Assembly: GCA_965200685.1 (NCBI GenBank)
Contig: OZ241379.1
Span: forward strand, 2,046,001 to 2,110,000
DNA from: Bin5 sp965200685
GTDB taxonomy: Bacteria; Chloroflexota; Anaerolineae; Caldilineales; Caldilineaceae
Length of the DNA: 64,000 nucleotides
Reading direction: 5' to 3'
The position numbers and the translations under genes were made by a program. Numbering within the stretch: position 1 is the first letter of the stretch; each line of letters starts with the position of its first letter. Positions 42,479 to 51,272 of this stretch are shown piece after piece. Under the pieces are notes generated by a model. That model searched no databases and was not told the origin of the DNA. It saw only the letters and a list, made by a program, of their open reading frames with translations.

Positions 42479-45400
42479 TTATAGGCAGTGGGTAAACCGG
42501 CCCGGCAAGCCTTCCACAATCTCTACTGTCTCCACACTCACGGCGATGACCTTCTGCAGCAGGCCGATGATGTACTGATCATTTTCGCGGTTGGGATCAT
42601 TGACGATGCCGCTGCGCTTGTCTACCTTGACCCGGTACTGATCAAGGACCCATTCCAACGCGGACCGGTTCCCCAGCCGATAGGCAAACGCTTTCTCTGG
42701 GATCCCCTCTAAGGTCAAGAAGTCGTTGTAGCGGATAGATTTTTTGTCCTTGGAGAGCCGCATCTTCTCCACCCGCCAAGTGGGGGCCTGGCCGGGCGTC
42801 TCTACCATGGTGAGCGGGTAGGCGGGCATCTGTTCATAGTTTACATGGATGTCTGCTAGACGCGCGCCGGCCTTGGCAAAGGCCCGGAAGTCCGCGGCTT
42901 TATCTGTTGCGCCTGCCATTGGGGGCGGCATGGGGATGTGTGGCAGGTCCCGCTTGAGGTTGGCCTGATATCGCTCTCTATATTGGGGATGATGCAGCAG
43001 GCCGTAGACATAATGGAAGATATCCCATTTGCTGATGGATTCATCCTGATACTGCCTGCGGAACTGTGCCAATGCCCAATCTGTGATGTTCTCGCGGTGC
43101 TTGCTGCCGTCTTCGTTGTAGGTGTAGAAAGGGAAGCATTGGGTTTTTTCAAGTATGTCAACGCATGGAACCATAGAAGCCATCAAGGTCTGAAAAGGTT
43201 TGTTGCTTCCGAGGCCACTGACACAGATCGCCCGATTCTCTGTTTCCGCTGTAGGGAAGATGGAGGGGAAGACGTAGACTCTCTCGATCATCATTCTATC
43301 AAAGTACAGGTGCGACTTTGTAAAGGGACGATAGAGAGAAGCCCTTACCTTTTCGTGTGAAAAATCAGCGATTTTCCCTCTTTTCAAATTTCGTTTCAGT
43401 GTTTCGCTCCACTTAATTTTCTGGTCATTATACACCACAAACTCATCAACATTCGCCCCCTGATCCCTCTGTCGTTCCCACTTGAATACCTGTTCATTAT
43501 AGCAATCGATCATCCCCTGAATATTCTCTGTAAGCACACTTCGGTTAAAATTGTATGCCCATGCATCACGGCCCGTACTGATACCACAACTATAACTCTT
43601 AAATAATACATCCCCCACCTCGCCCTTGGTCGCCTTTGCTTCTTTGCTCCCCATAGGGAGAAAGGTATCAAACTCGGCGTGGAATCCCTCTGTAAGCCAG
43701 GTATATCGCTTGTCCGGTCGTATCGCTTTCCATTCGATATTGCGGTACTGTTCCTTTGCATCAAGATAGCCGTACTTCTCTTCCTTGCGCCACCACTCAT
43801 CAACGCGTGCATAGAAGATTTCCGTTTGATCTGCCTTGTCGCGCCGCTTGACGCAAAAATTGATGCTCACACCCACTTGAATGCCAAAGACATTGTGTGT
43901 TGTCCCAGAGAGTTTTGGATTCTTACGCACGTTCCCAGCCAGATCCAGAATGTAGATGGCGTCGAAATCCTCTGCGAGATGTTTCCGCATGCCATCGAAC
44001 GCCACAGCGTCAAGAAAGCTGTTGTTGGTCACAAAGGCGACAACCCCCTCATCCCCTATGCGGTCCGCTGCCCAGCGTATAGCCTTCACATAGGGGTCAG
44101 AGAGTGCGTTTTTATTGGTGGCCTTTGAGGCCTTTGCATAGGTCTCCCGTACCCGCTTGTCCATGGTGGCATAGGTACGGTTCTTGTTGTTGTCGTTCTC
44201 GTTGACCTGGCCTGCGTTGTAGGGTGGGTTGCCGATGATGACCGTAATATCCTGCTTCTTCTGGTTCTCCACGCGCTGTGTGTTCTCTTGGACAAACAAG
44301 CTGAGTTGGCTGTCCTCGGCCAGCTCAAAGGTATCAACGAGACAGATGCCCTCAAAGGGCGCGTACTGGCCCATCAGTTCATAGTATTCATGCTCGATGT
44401 TCAGGGCCGCGATGTAGTATGGCAGCAACATCACCTCGTTGCAGTGTAGTTCCGTCTTGTACTTATGACGCAGGCTTGAGACTTTGCCCAGTTCCTGCAG
44501 GTGACGCATGACCCGCAGCATGAAATTGCCCGTACCCACGAAGGGGTCCAGCACATGTACGCCGGCATCGGCTAAAGAACGACTGAACTCTTGGTTGAGG
44601 ATAGCTTCCACGGAGCGCACCATGAACTCCACAATGGGTTGTGGTGTGTAGACGATGCCATGGGTGTCCGCGACTTTGACGGAAAAGCCCTGGAAAAAGT
44701 TTTCGTAGACAGTGTTGAGGAAGCCCTGCTTCTCTGAAAAGTCCGTGATAGTCGCGGCTGTGGTTTCAATGGCCGTGTAGAAACCCTCTAGGGGCAGGAA
44801 GAATTCATAACGGCTGAAATGCTGGCCGGTCAAGGCCTGCACCACCTCCTCGATCTCCCGTGCGATCACATTGCGGGCCACAAAGTCCGGGTTGTTGAAC
44901 ACCCTGCGGAAGATGCGTTCGGTCAGCAGGTGTTGGATCAGCATCTCCTCTACGGCTGCATCAGCGATGTTGGGGTTGATGGCATCTCGGCACAGAGTGG
45001 CGAAGCGGGCAAATGCCTCACGAAAGGCCCGGTTGTTCTGCCGCTCCCCTGCGATTAAAGTCAGCAAAGACTCGGCTAGGGCCGGCACAACCGTCTTGAA
45101 CTCCTCCACTGCCTGTTGCCAGCGCGCATAGGCCGGTGCCTGATAGGTGAAGAAGGTCTGCAGGCCCTCAATCAGCAGTTCCGGCGCAGCGATGGGGCTG
45201 TCCCACACCCGCTGCCCCTGTTGGATGACCACCATGCGCTGCGGGGCCTGGAAGAGGATATTGTCCTGGGGGTAGCCAGTAGCCAGCTTCTTGCGGATCT
45301 CTAGATCTAGGTCATCATCGCTATCTTTCGCTTCCCAATAGCCATGGGCCAGGTTGAAGTCGTCCAACAATGCGCCATCAATGCGAATGCTGCGGCCATC

Positions 45401-45580
45401 GGCCAGCTTGCGCGTGTACTGCTCGGTTAGGGTCCAGCCGAGGGGTTGCGCGCCTGCACGCAGGATATTGGCAAATGCCGGCGCGACCGCGCCCTCATGG
45501 GCAAAACCAAGCTCTGTCAGCTTGCTCAATTCGCTGAAATAGGCTGCGATGGCTTGTTGTGTGGCTTTGCGCTGGAGCAT
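42479..45580 (-). CDS. type ISP-like restriction-modification enzyme (nuclease + N6-adenine methylase + specificity)
   Basis: 1033 aa from ATG 45580; the longer frame to 45700 overlaps the upstream gene and is rejected. Residues 1-150 form a PD-(D/E)XK-like nuclease: IDG (Asp68), LDD (Asp73), and EAK (Glu83, Lys85). Then DPFVGTGNF (motif I), NPPYN (motif IV) and a C-terminal recognition domain. Classical type ISP enzymes also have a helicase between nuclease and methylase; none is seen here, so this is a shorter architecture. It starts 10 bases after the stop of the tubulin-like protein. Almost identical to the neighbouring paralogue except in the recognition region. Confidence 0.85.
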   Translation of the reverse strand: MLQRKATQQAIAAYFSELSKLTELGFAHEGAVAPAFANILRAGAQPLGWTLTEQYTRKLADGRSIRIDGALLDDFNLAHGYWEAKDSDDDLDLEIRKKLATGYPQDNILFQAPQRMVVIQQGQRVWDSPIAAPELLIEGLQTFFTYQAPAYARWQQAVEEFKTVVPALAESLLTLIAGERQNNRAFREAFARFATLCRDAINPNIADAAVEEMLIQHLLTERIFRRVFNNPDFVARNVIAREIEEVVQALTGQHFSRYEFFLPLEGFYTAIETTAATITDFSEKQGFLNTVYENFFQGFSVKVADTHGIVYTPQPIVEFMVRSVEAILNQEFSRSLADAGVHVLDPFVGTGNFMLRVMRHLQELGKVSSLRHKYKTELHCNEVMLLPYYIAALNIEHEYYELMGQYAPFEGICLVDTFELAEDSQLSLFVQENTQRVENQKKQDITVIIGNPPYNAGQVNENDNNKNRTYATMDKRVRETYAKASKATNKNALSDPYVKAIRWAADRIGDEGVVAFVTNNSFLDAVAFDGMRKHLAEDFDAIYILDLAGNVRKNPKLSGTTHNVFGIQVGVSINFCVKRRDKADQTEIFYARVDEWWRKEEKYGYLDAKEQYRNIEWKAIRPDKRYTWLTEGFHAEFDTFLPMGSKEAKATKGEVGDVLFKSYSCGISTGRDAWAYNFNRSVLTENIQGMIDCYNEQVFKWERQRDQGANVDEFVVYNDQKIKWSETLKRNLKRGKIADFSHEKVRASLYRPFTKSHLYFDRMMIERVYVFPSIFPTAETENRAICVSGLGSNKPFQTLMASMVPCVDILEKTQCFPFYTYNEDGSKHRENITDWALAQFRRQYQDESISKWDIFHYVYGLLHHPQYRERYQANLKRDLPHIPMPPPMAGATDKAADFRAFAKAGARLADIHVNYEQMPAYPLTMVETPGQAPTWRVEKMRLSKDKKSIRYNDFLTLEGIPEKAFAYRLGNRSALEWVLDQYRVKVDKRSGIVNDPNRENDQYIIGLLQKVIAVSVETVEIVEGLPGRFTHCL

Positions 45581-45590
45581 GGGTACAGTG

Positions 45591-48500
45591 CTATTGTTGC
45601 GTTGGTTCTGTAGGCGCGGGCTCCATAAGCAGGAGCTGCGGGCGTAGGCTCGGATGCAGGCGCACCAATTCCGTTCGATATCGATAAATGCTTGCCACAT
45701 CCTTCAGTTCAAAGCCGTGCATTGTCCGCACAAAGGTGATCTGAAATGGATCTCCTGACAATAAACGCGTGACCCGTAACCCCTGCAGAACGTCCTCTGT
45801 CAGGTCGCTATCGTGGTTGCCGGAAACTGCGGCAAATTCTACCGGCAGCCCGTGAGATGCCAGCCGGTCTGAGACATCGTGGTTGGCAGCAGGTTTGGCA
45901 GCAGTCCACACGTTTTCCAAATAGCGCAGCATGGTGGCTGCATGGGAGGGACCAGTCATGTCTACGTCAAAGGGCCGCGGTGGGGCCTGGGCATCTGGTG
46001 CAGCAGCCCCGCCTCTGCTTTGTTCGGGCGCGGCCCGCGATGCTGCATCGACCTGGGGACCGTGTACATGCCGTGTTGGGGACGAGGCGTCCCGCCAGAG
46101 GAGATGTTCTAGATTGTATTCGTGGGCTAAGGTTCGCACGAGATCCGTACGCGCTTGATTGGCCTCGCTATCCTGTAGGCCGGTCACCGCCATTTTCACA
46201 CTTTCGCGGATGTAATTGAACAGGGTTTCGGCGAGGGGTGAGGCAGATCCTGTTTCGATGAATTCTGCTGGCGAACGCCGCGCATACGAGGCTGCATGTT
46301 CCCCGTTGAGCAGAGATGCTAATTGCCGGCGACGACGCAGAGATGTCCAGATTTCCCATAAACGCTCTTCCCCTTGCCGTCCTTCTAGGTCTTGGCGATT
46401 GCGTAGGATTGCTTGGCAGCGTGCCCACAATTTTGCTGTGAAATGGGGACGATACAGATGGGAGCCGGCCGTATGCGGCGGGAGTGTAGGTATGCCCGTA
46501 TCAACAGACCATTCACGCAGCTCCTCGCAGGTGTCCTCAAGGGCATGGGCCATGTGGCGTACCATCTGTTCTAGATGCCCATACGCCCGCACAAGTCCAT
46601 GATGCACACGCTCCTGCACGTGGGCAGTCAGTTCAAGGCTGGCGAGCTCTACCCGTTCTTGTCGTAATGTCTGCGCGCGGCGTAGCCGCAGCCGATATGC
46701 TAGGATGGCACCTGACAACGCGCCGGCCATCAGCCCTAAAAATGTAGTTCCATTGACTTCCAGATCGAACGGTTGCCGGAACATGACAACATGGAGCCAG
46801 GCCAGCAGCGCAATGCCACCGAGCAGACAGAGAGCACGAACCAATGAAGCGGGCAGAGAGGGCTGGTCGGCAATGGCCCCTAGATAGCGGATATGCCACT
46901 CTCGGACTTGCGGCTGGCGTTTCATCTCTGCCCCAGGGGGACTAACGGAAAGGTCTTTGAGTTCGGTCAGCCATTGCTGGAGCTGCTGCTGCGCCCGCAG
47001 AATCCCGCATGGCTGGGCACTGAGCAAGGTGAGCAGATAGTCTCGCATCTGACGAGAGGTGGCCGGCAGAAAGCGCTGGTCGCGCGGGTTGAGAGGCAGG
47101 CCATCCTCACCGAGAGCATCAAGCCCCCAGGCCTTGTCCAGTACAGTGGGCCCGATGCTCTCCTCAAGACGTGCCAACACTGTCTGAAATTGCTCGTCAA
47201 AGGCAGTCTGCCAGCCGATGGGGTCACGGCCGCGCAGTTTGAGGGCCATGGCCGCTGGCAGTATATATTCAGGATGGATGGCAAGTTGGTCCAGTGATTG
47301 AGGGGCCTTGTCCTCAAACAGATCCGGGAGCTGTGAGATGAGCTGGCCCAATACCTGTGGCGGCGTTGCCCCCAATTCCGCTAACCCCAGTGGCGAGTTA
47401 CTTCCCCCCTCTTCACGCTCCACGGGTGTGAGGATCTGCTCCCGCAGCAGCCGCTTTTCTTCTTGCTCTTGCAGGGTCTGCAAGATATACGTTAGCGGCA
47501 CATAATCTGTGGCTGCGCCCAGCAAGCTATAGGGGCGTTCCCTGGCGTTGCGGAGATCGATTCCAATCTGTTCATCGACAAAAGCGGCCCCATCCGCAGC
47601 GATGAGGGCCTGTAGGCTGTTGCCAACCAGAACAGACAGTTCATAGCTGCTGTGGGCCAGCCCCTGGTTGCTTTTCTCCCGGTCCAGCAGATAGATGCGG
47701 TCAAACAGCCGGCGGCCCAGCCATGAACCCCAGGGTCCTGTGATCTGTGACCTGGGCCCAGGGGTGTCACTGGTTGTCCAGGGGTCATTGCCTACTACAG
47801 GATCTTCCCCCAACAAGGGCAAAAATTCATTGAGATTTGCCCGGCGCAGGCCGGTAAGTGCCTCTAGTTCCGCGATGGCAGCATAGCAGGAGGCATCCTC
47901 AATGCGCCGGCTGTTGTCGGTGGCATAGCTCCCTGTGGCGAAGATGCCCACGACTTGCGAGATGTGACGCTGCCCCACATCATGGAGCTGATGTGCGACC
48001 ATCGGCCAGATCAGCGCGGATGTCAACGGTTCATAGAGCGGTGCGACCACGTAAAGCGTCGTCTGTACGAAGGGGTCGGTGGGCGCATGGATGTCCGCGC
48101 GGATGGGGTTGATGATGTTGGAGGAGAAGGCCCTGGCAATCTCATCCCCGGCCCGCAGCGCGGCCCGAAAAGCAACCCGCCGGGTCATAGCGGTGGGCTG
48201 TGGCCTGTACTCTGTATTGGCTCCTGCCCATTCAGGATCCCTGGGTGTTTCGTTTTCCTGCCATGGCAGCGGCACTAGGACCTCGGCGGCTGCCTCGCGC
48301 AGCAGGTCTGCCCAACGCTGTGCTTGGCCAAACCCACTGGCCACGGGCCAATGGCCGCTTTTACTGGGCAATGATGTTGCGCTGCTCGTGCTTCGCAAGC
48401 GCTGTAGTAAGCCTTCTAGATAGAATGGCGGCAGGCGTCTGTCCTGCAGGGTGAGCAATTGGAGGGCCATCTGGCCATCGGGCCCGACCTGTTCTTCCGC

Positions 48501-48671
48501 CATAAGAGTGGCAAAGCGGGCAATGTGCGTCAGGTCCGGGCCATCTATGGCTGCGGCCATCCGTTGTTCTTGGGATTCCCGCAGCCGCGAGGCCAGGTGG
48601 AGCATTGTCTGCAAGCCCCAGCCTCCGAAACAGAGGATGGCGGCTCGGCTACGGGTAGCACCAGGAATCAT
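45591..48671 (-). CDS. membrane-anchored tubulin-like protein with a degenerate GTP-binding loop
   Basis: 1026 aa. The start AAILCFGGWGLQTMLHLASRL matches the first nucleotide loop of the next gene's product (TLIVGVGGMGSNTVRAVKRR). Later LYVVAPLYEPLTSALIWPMV, then QVVGIFATGSYATDNSRRIE, lines up with that protein's YVVSSLCGGTGAGMFMDV, then RVVGIFYLPDVLEEEIHSDL. The tubulin signature GGTGAG is thus replaced by EPLTSA. Near residues 645-700 are two hydrophobic spans (ALCLLGGIALLAWLHVVMF, LGLMAGALSGAILAYRL), followed by a helical region. Reading: a non-GTPase tubulin homologue tethered to the membrane. The start overlaps the upstream stop (ATGA). Four dispersed-repeat copies are translated in it. 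Confidence 0.7.
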   Translation of the reverse strand: MIPGATRSRAAILCFGGWGLQTMLHLASRLRESQEQRMAAAIDGPDLTHIARFATLMAEEQVGPDGQMALQLLTLQDRRLPPFYLEGLLQRLRSTSSATSLPSKSGHWPVASGFGQAQRWADLLREAAAEVLVPLPWQENETPRDPEWAGANTEYRPQPTAMTRRVAFRAALRAGDEIARAFSSNIINPIRADIHAPTDPFVQTTLYVVAPLYEPLTSALIWPMVAHQLHDVGQRHISQVVGIFATGSYATDNSRRIEDASCYAAIAELEALTGLRRANLNEFLPLLGEDPVVGNDPWTTSDTPGPRSQITGPWGSWLGRRLFDRIYLLDREKSNQGLAHSSYELSVLVGNSLQALIAADGAAFVDEQIGIDLRNARERPYSLLGAATDYVPLTYILQTLQEQEEKRLLREQILTPVEREEGGSNSPLGLAELGATPPQVLGQLISQLPDLFEDKAPQSLDQLAIHPEYILPAAMALKLRGRDPIGWQTAFDEQFQTVLARLEESIGPTVLDKAWGLDALGEDGLPLNPRDQRFLPATSRQMRDYLLTLLSAQPCGILRAQQQLQQWLTELKDLSVSPPGAEMKRQPQVREWHIRYLGAIADQPSLPASLVRALCLLGGIALLAWLHVVMFRQPFDLEVNGTTFLGLMAGALSGAILAYRLRLRRAQTLRQERVELASLELTAHVQERVHHGLVRAYGHLEQMVRHMAHALEDTCEELREWSVDTGIPTLPPHTAGSHLYRPHFTAKLWARCQAILRNRQDLEGRQGEERLWEIWTSLRRRRQLASLLNGEHAASYARRSPAEFIETGSASPLAETLFNYIRESVKMAVTGLQDSEANQARTDLVRTLAHEYNLEHLLWRDASSPTRHVHGPQVDAASRAAPEQSRGGAAAPDAQAPPRPFDVDMTGPSHAATMLRYLENVWTAAKPAANHDVSDRLASHGLPVEFAAVSGNHDSDLTEDVLQGLRVTRLLSGDPFQITFVRTMHGFELKDVASIYRYRTELVRLHPSLRPQLLLMEPAPTEPTQQ
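47384..47430. repeat. dispersed element, GGCGAGT subtype, in the pseudo-tubulin gene
   Basis: CCCCAGTGGCGAGTTACTTC to CTCCACGGGTGTGAGG, translated in frame. Confidence 0.55.
47730..47775. repeat. dispersed element in the pseudo-tubulin gene
   Basis: CAGGGTCCTGTGATCTGTGA then CCCAGGGGTGTCACTGG, translated in frame. Confidence 0.55.
48185..48230. repeat. dispersed element in the pseudo-tubulin gene
   Basis: ATAGCGGTGGGCTGTGGCCT followed by GTACTCTGTATTGGC, translated in frame. A further short copy (CCACTGGCCACGGGCCAATG) lies at about 48340-48360. Confidence 0.5.
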
Positions 48672-51187
48672 GGCACATTACCACCGGGGTGTACAACATC
48701 CCAGGGATTGTACTCCCTGTTGAGGAACTGCTGGTTGCTGGGATGACGGGAATCTTCTTCGGTGATTTCGGGCAGATCGACCCAAGCGGGATTGAGATGA
48801 AATTCCTCCCGCACGGGGAAATCTTGGCTGTTTTCATACTGTTCCTGAAATTCATCTAGGCGGTCGATGAGGGTCACGGGCAGGCCATGGACAATCCAGA
48901 CAGCATCCATCCGCCCTGTGTCGCCGGTCGGCACCCATTTCAAGTCCTCTTGGCCGATCATGGCCAGGGCCAACTCTGCATCGTCTTCCCGGGCGGAGGG
49001 CGTGGCTGCCAGACGGATGTGTTCTAGGTCTGCATCATGAAAGCTGAAGCGGTCCGCGTCCCAGCGAATGTAAGGGTTCAGCCGGTCCAACCATTGCTGC
49101 ACCCGGTTGTTGGGGAGCGGGCGGGCCTGCTGCACCTCCTCCCCATATTGCACGCCGATGATGTGGCGGATGTCTATCTGTTGCTTTACTCTGCCCAACA
49201 GGCCCTGATCTTCGCTGAGTGTCTTCGTCAGCATGGTGAACAGATTTTCAGCATTGATTGCATTGCTGTAGTACAGAATCGTATCAATGAGCGTTCCGAG
49301 CAGAGCGTGCCAATCGCTGGGATAAACAGACTGGGCTGCGTTGTGATAGAAATGTTGTAGGTAATCCCGCCCGACTACACCGGTTTCTAGTTCGTAGTAG
49401 GTACTGGTGCTGGGCGTGCCATCGGGGATGCGGGGGTCGATGCGGTCTGCAGCTTGGCTGGTCTCCTGATTGGCGCGTAGCAGCGCGGCACCAGCATTGT
49501 TGATCTGCATGCGGAAGACGTCTCGCATCTGTGCGCCGTACACCGAGAGCCGTTCTACCAGTATTCGTTCCAGCATATCCCGGCGTTGGTTGAGTCGGGC
49601 GCGAGCCTTGCGGTTCCGTAGATCCAGAGCCCGGTCCCGGGCCTGACGAGGACTGAGGGCCGAGAGCAGGAGATCGCCGAAGCCACTGGCTATCTGGCCG
49701 ATTCGTTCGATATGTCCTCCTTCCTGGGCCAACAATGTGCGCCAGCGGGCCCGGTCCTCCTCTGCTACTGGTTGGTTGTTCAGCAGCAAAAGGCGTTGTT
49801 TGGGCAGGGATTCTAGAGGGGCGGTGGCAGGGTTCAACGGCCCTAGCAGATCTGTCAAGGCCAGAGCTCCTCGCAAGCCGAGTTCGAGAACTGCCTGACG
49901 GAAGGCAGTGTCCACGATTTCCTTAAAGCCTGTGTATGCGCTGCGGCTTTCCGCGATCTCGTCGGCTAATTCCTCTAGCCGGTCACTGTCTAGGGAAAGA
50001 TAGCGGGCCCGCAATTCCAGCAAAAGCCCCTGCCAGATCGTGGTAGCCTTCTGGCGGTCTGTGTTGCTGATGGGCTGATGGGGGTCATTGAGAGAGGGGC
50101 CGGCCGCAAGGCGTCGTAGGCAATCCCCCAAAAAGGCCTGCTGCCAGAAATTCACCAGTGCTTCGTCCGGCGTGACAATGGCAGAGGTGGCAAAGCTACT
50201 GTAGACTAGGTAGTTCTTTTGCCGGCGTTCGCCTATCACCTCTGCGGCCGCGATGGCTCCGGACATGCGTTCCCTGACGATGTTCACCTCTAGGCCGAGG
50301 ATTTCGCTGCTCAGGTGGCTGATGGCTGTCAGTTGGATGAGATGGGCAGCCAGTTTCTCTGCATCAGCTTTGCGGGCTAGGCTGCGGCCGTCTCGGTTGG
50401 TGCGCCCGACTAAGAAGATAAAATCAAAGGGGGCATAGGGGGTGTCGGGCAGGGCCCGCTGTTCGCTTGGGTACAGTTCATGGAACTGTTGCGTTTCTTG
50501 AAAGTAATTCAACTCCTTGAGGGCTGCATAGGCATTGGCCTTAATACGCCGTCGTTGGAGATCACTATGTATCTCCTCCTCCAGCACATCCGGCAGGTAG
50601 AAGATACCGACAACCCGGGCATTGCTACGCACGAGGGCGCGCACCCTGTGCGCCACATCCATAAACATCCCCGCGCCTGTGCCACCGCACAAGCTGCTCA
50701 CCACATACACAAGCTGGTAGTTGCTCATCACCGGAAAGCCCCGGTTCTGGGCCATCTCCAGGTCCCGAATCTTATCTAAGGAGGCATACTTCGTCTCCAA
50801 CAGGCGCTTGAATGTTACATAATTACGGAAAAAGGAGAGCCGGCCGATGGGCCGTAACTGTTTGGCCCCGTTGTGAATGTACCCCAAAGGAATGGAGGGA
50901 TAGTTCCACCAACGAGCGATCTCCGGATGGTTGTCTAGGTTGGAGACCAAGCGTGTGGCGTCAAATTTGCCCATGTAGGCGATTTCATCAGCATGGAGAG
51001 GCTCTTGGTCGAGTCGGTTGACCAAAGGCTCTGTGTCGAGGGCCAGCAATTGGATCATGGCGGGCAAGGATTCTCGGCCCCATACATTACGTAGCCGGCG
51101 TTTGACCGCGCGCACTGTGTTGCTTCCCATGCCGCCCACGCCCACAATTAGCGTCGGATAGATAGTTGGCTTATCGCCGAGCTGCAT
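48668..51187 (-). CDS. tubulin/FtsZ-superfamily GTPase (Tubulin_2-like)
   Basis: 839 aa. The N-terminal nucleotide-binding loop is TLIVGVGGMGSNTVRAVKRR (residues 12-31) and the tubulin signature is CGGTGAGMF with GGTGAG at 168-173. FDFIFLVGRTNRDG and the sequence to about residue 330 complete a GTPase-like core; the remainder (about 500 residues) is helical and not recognised. Proteins of this kind, distinct from FtsZ and encoded beside a VWA protein, have been proposed to take part in membrane remodelling. Here the VWA gene is upstream and a second tubulin-like gene is directly downstream, coupled by ATGA. Confidence 0.85.
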   Translation of the reverse strand: MQLGDKPTIYPTLIVGVGGMGSNTVRAVKRRLRNVWGRESLPAMIQLLALDTEPLVNRLDQEPLHADEIAYMGKFDATRLVSNLDNHPEIARWWNYPSIPLGYIHNGAKQLRPIGRLSFFRNYVTFKRLLETKYASLDKIRDLEMAQNRGFPVMSNYQLVYVVSSLCGGTGAGMFMDVAHRVRALVRSNARVVGIFYLPDVLEEEIHSDLQRRRIKANAYAALKELNYFQETQQFHELYPSEQRALPDTPYAPFDFIFLVGRTNRDGRSLARKADAEKLAAHLIQLTAISHLSSEILGLEVNIVRERMSGAIAAAEVIGERRQKNYLVYSSFATSAIVTPDEALVNFWQQAFLGDCLRRLAAGPSLNDPHQPISNTDRQKATTIWQGLLLELRARYLSLDSDRLEELADEIAESRSAYTGFKEIVDTAFRQAVLELGLRGALALTDLLGPLNPATAPLESLPKQRLLLLNNQPVAEEDRARWRTLLAQEGGHIERIGQIASGFGDLLLSALSPRQARDRALDLRNRKARARLNQRRDMLERILVERLSVYGAQMRDVFRMQINNAGAALLRANQETSQAADRIDPRIPDGTPSTSTYYELETGVVGRDYLQHFYHNAAQSVYPSDWHALLGTLIDTILYYSNAINAENLFTMLTKTLSEDQGLLGRVKQQIDIRHIIGVQYGEEVQQARPLPNNRVQQWLDRLNPYIRWDADRFSFHDADLEHIRLAATPSAREDDAELALAMIGQEDLKWVPTGDTGRMDAVWIVHGLPVTLIDRLDEFQEQYENSQDFPVREEFHLNPAWVDLPEITEEDSRHPSNQQFLNREYNPWDVVHPGGNVP

Positions 51188-51194
51188 AAGTTGA

Positions 51195-51272
51195 TTCCCT
51201 AACTGTAGTGGAGAGTGGTTGGTGGTGAGCCCTTGGAACCATGCGATCCTTCACTTTCCACAGGTGTTCACC
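51195..51272. repeat. dispersed element, GGAGAGT subtype, in the VWA-tubulin gap
   Basis: AACTGTAGTGGAGAGTGGTT through CTTTCCACAGGTGTTCACC. Fills almost the whole intergenic gap. Confidence 0.65.

Noticed and set aside
45581..45700. N-terminal extension of the type ISP-like enzyme
   Set aside because: It overlaps the pseudo-tubulin coding region; ATG 45580 begins exactly where family-like sequence (MLQRKATQQAIAAYFSEL) starts.
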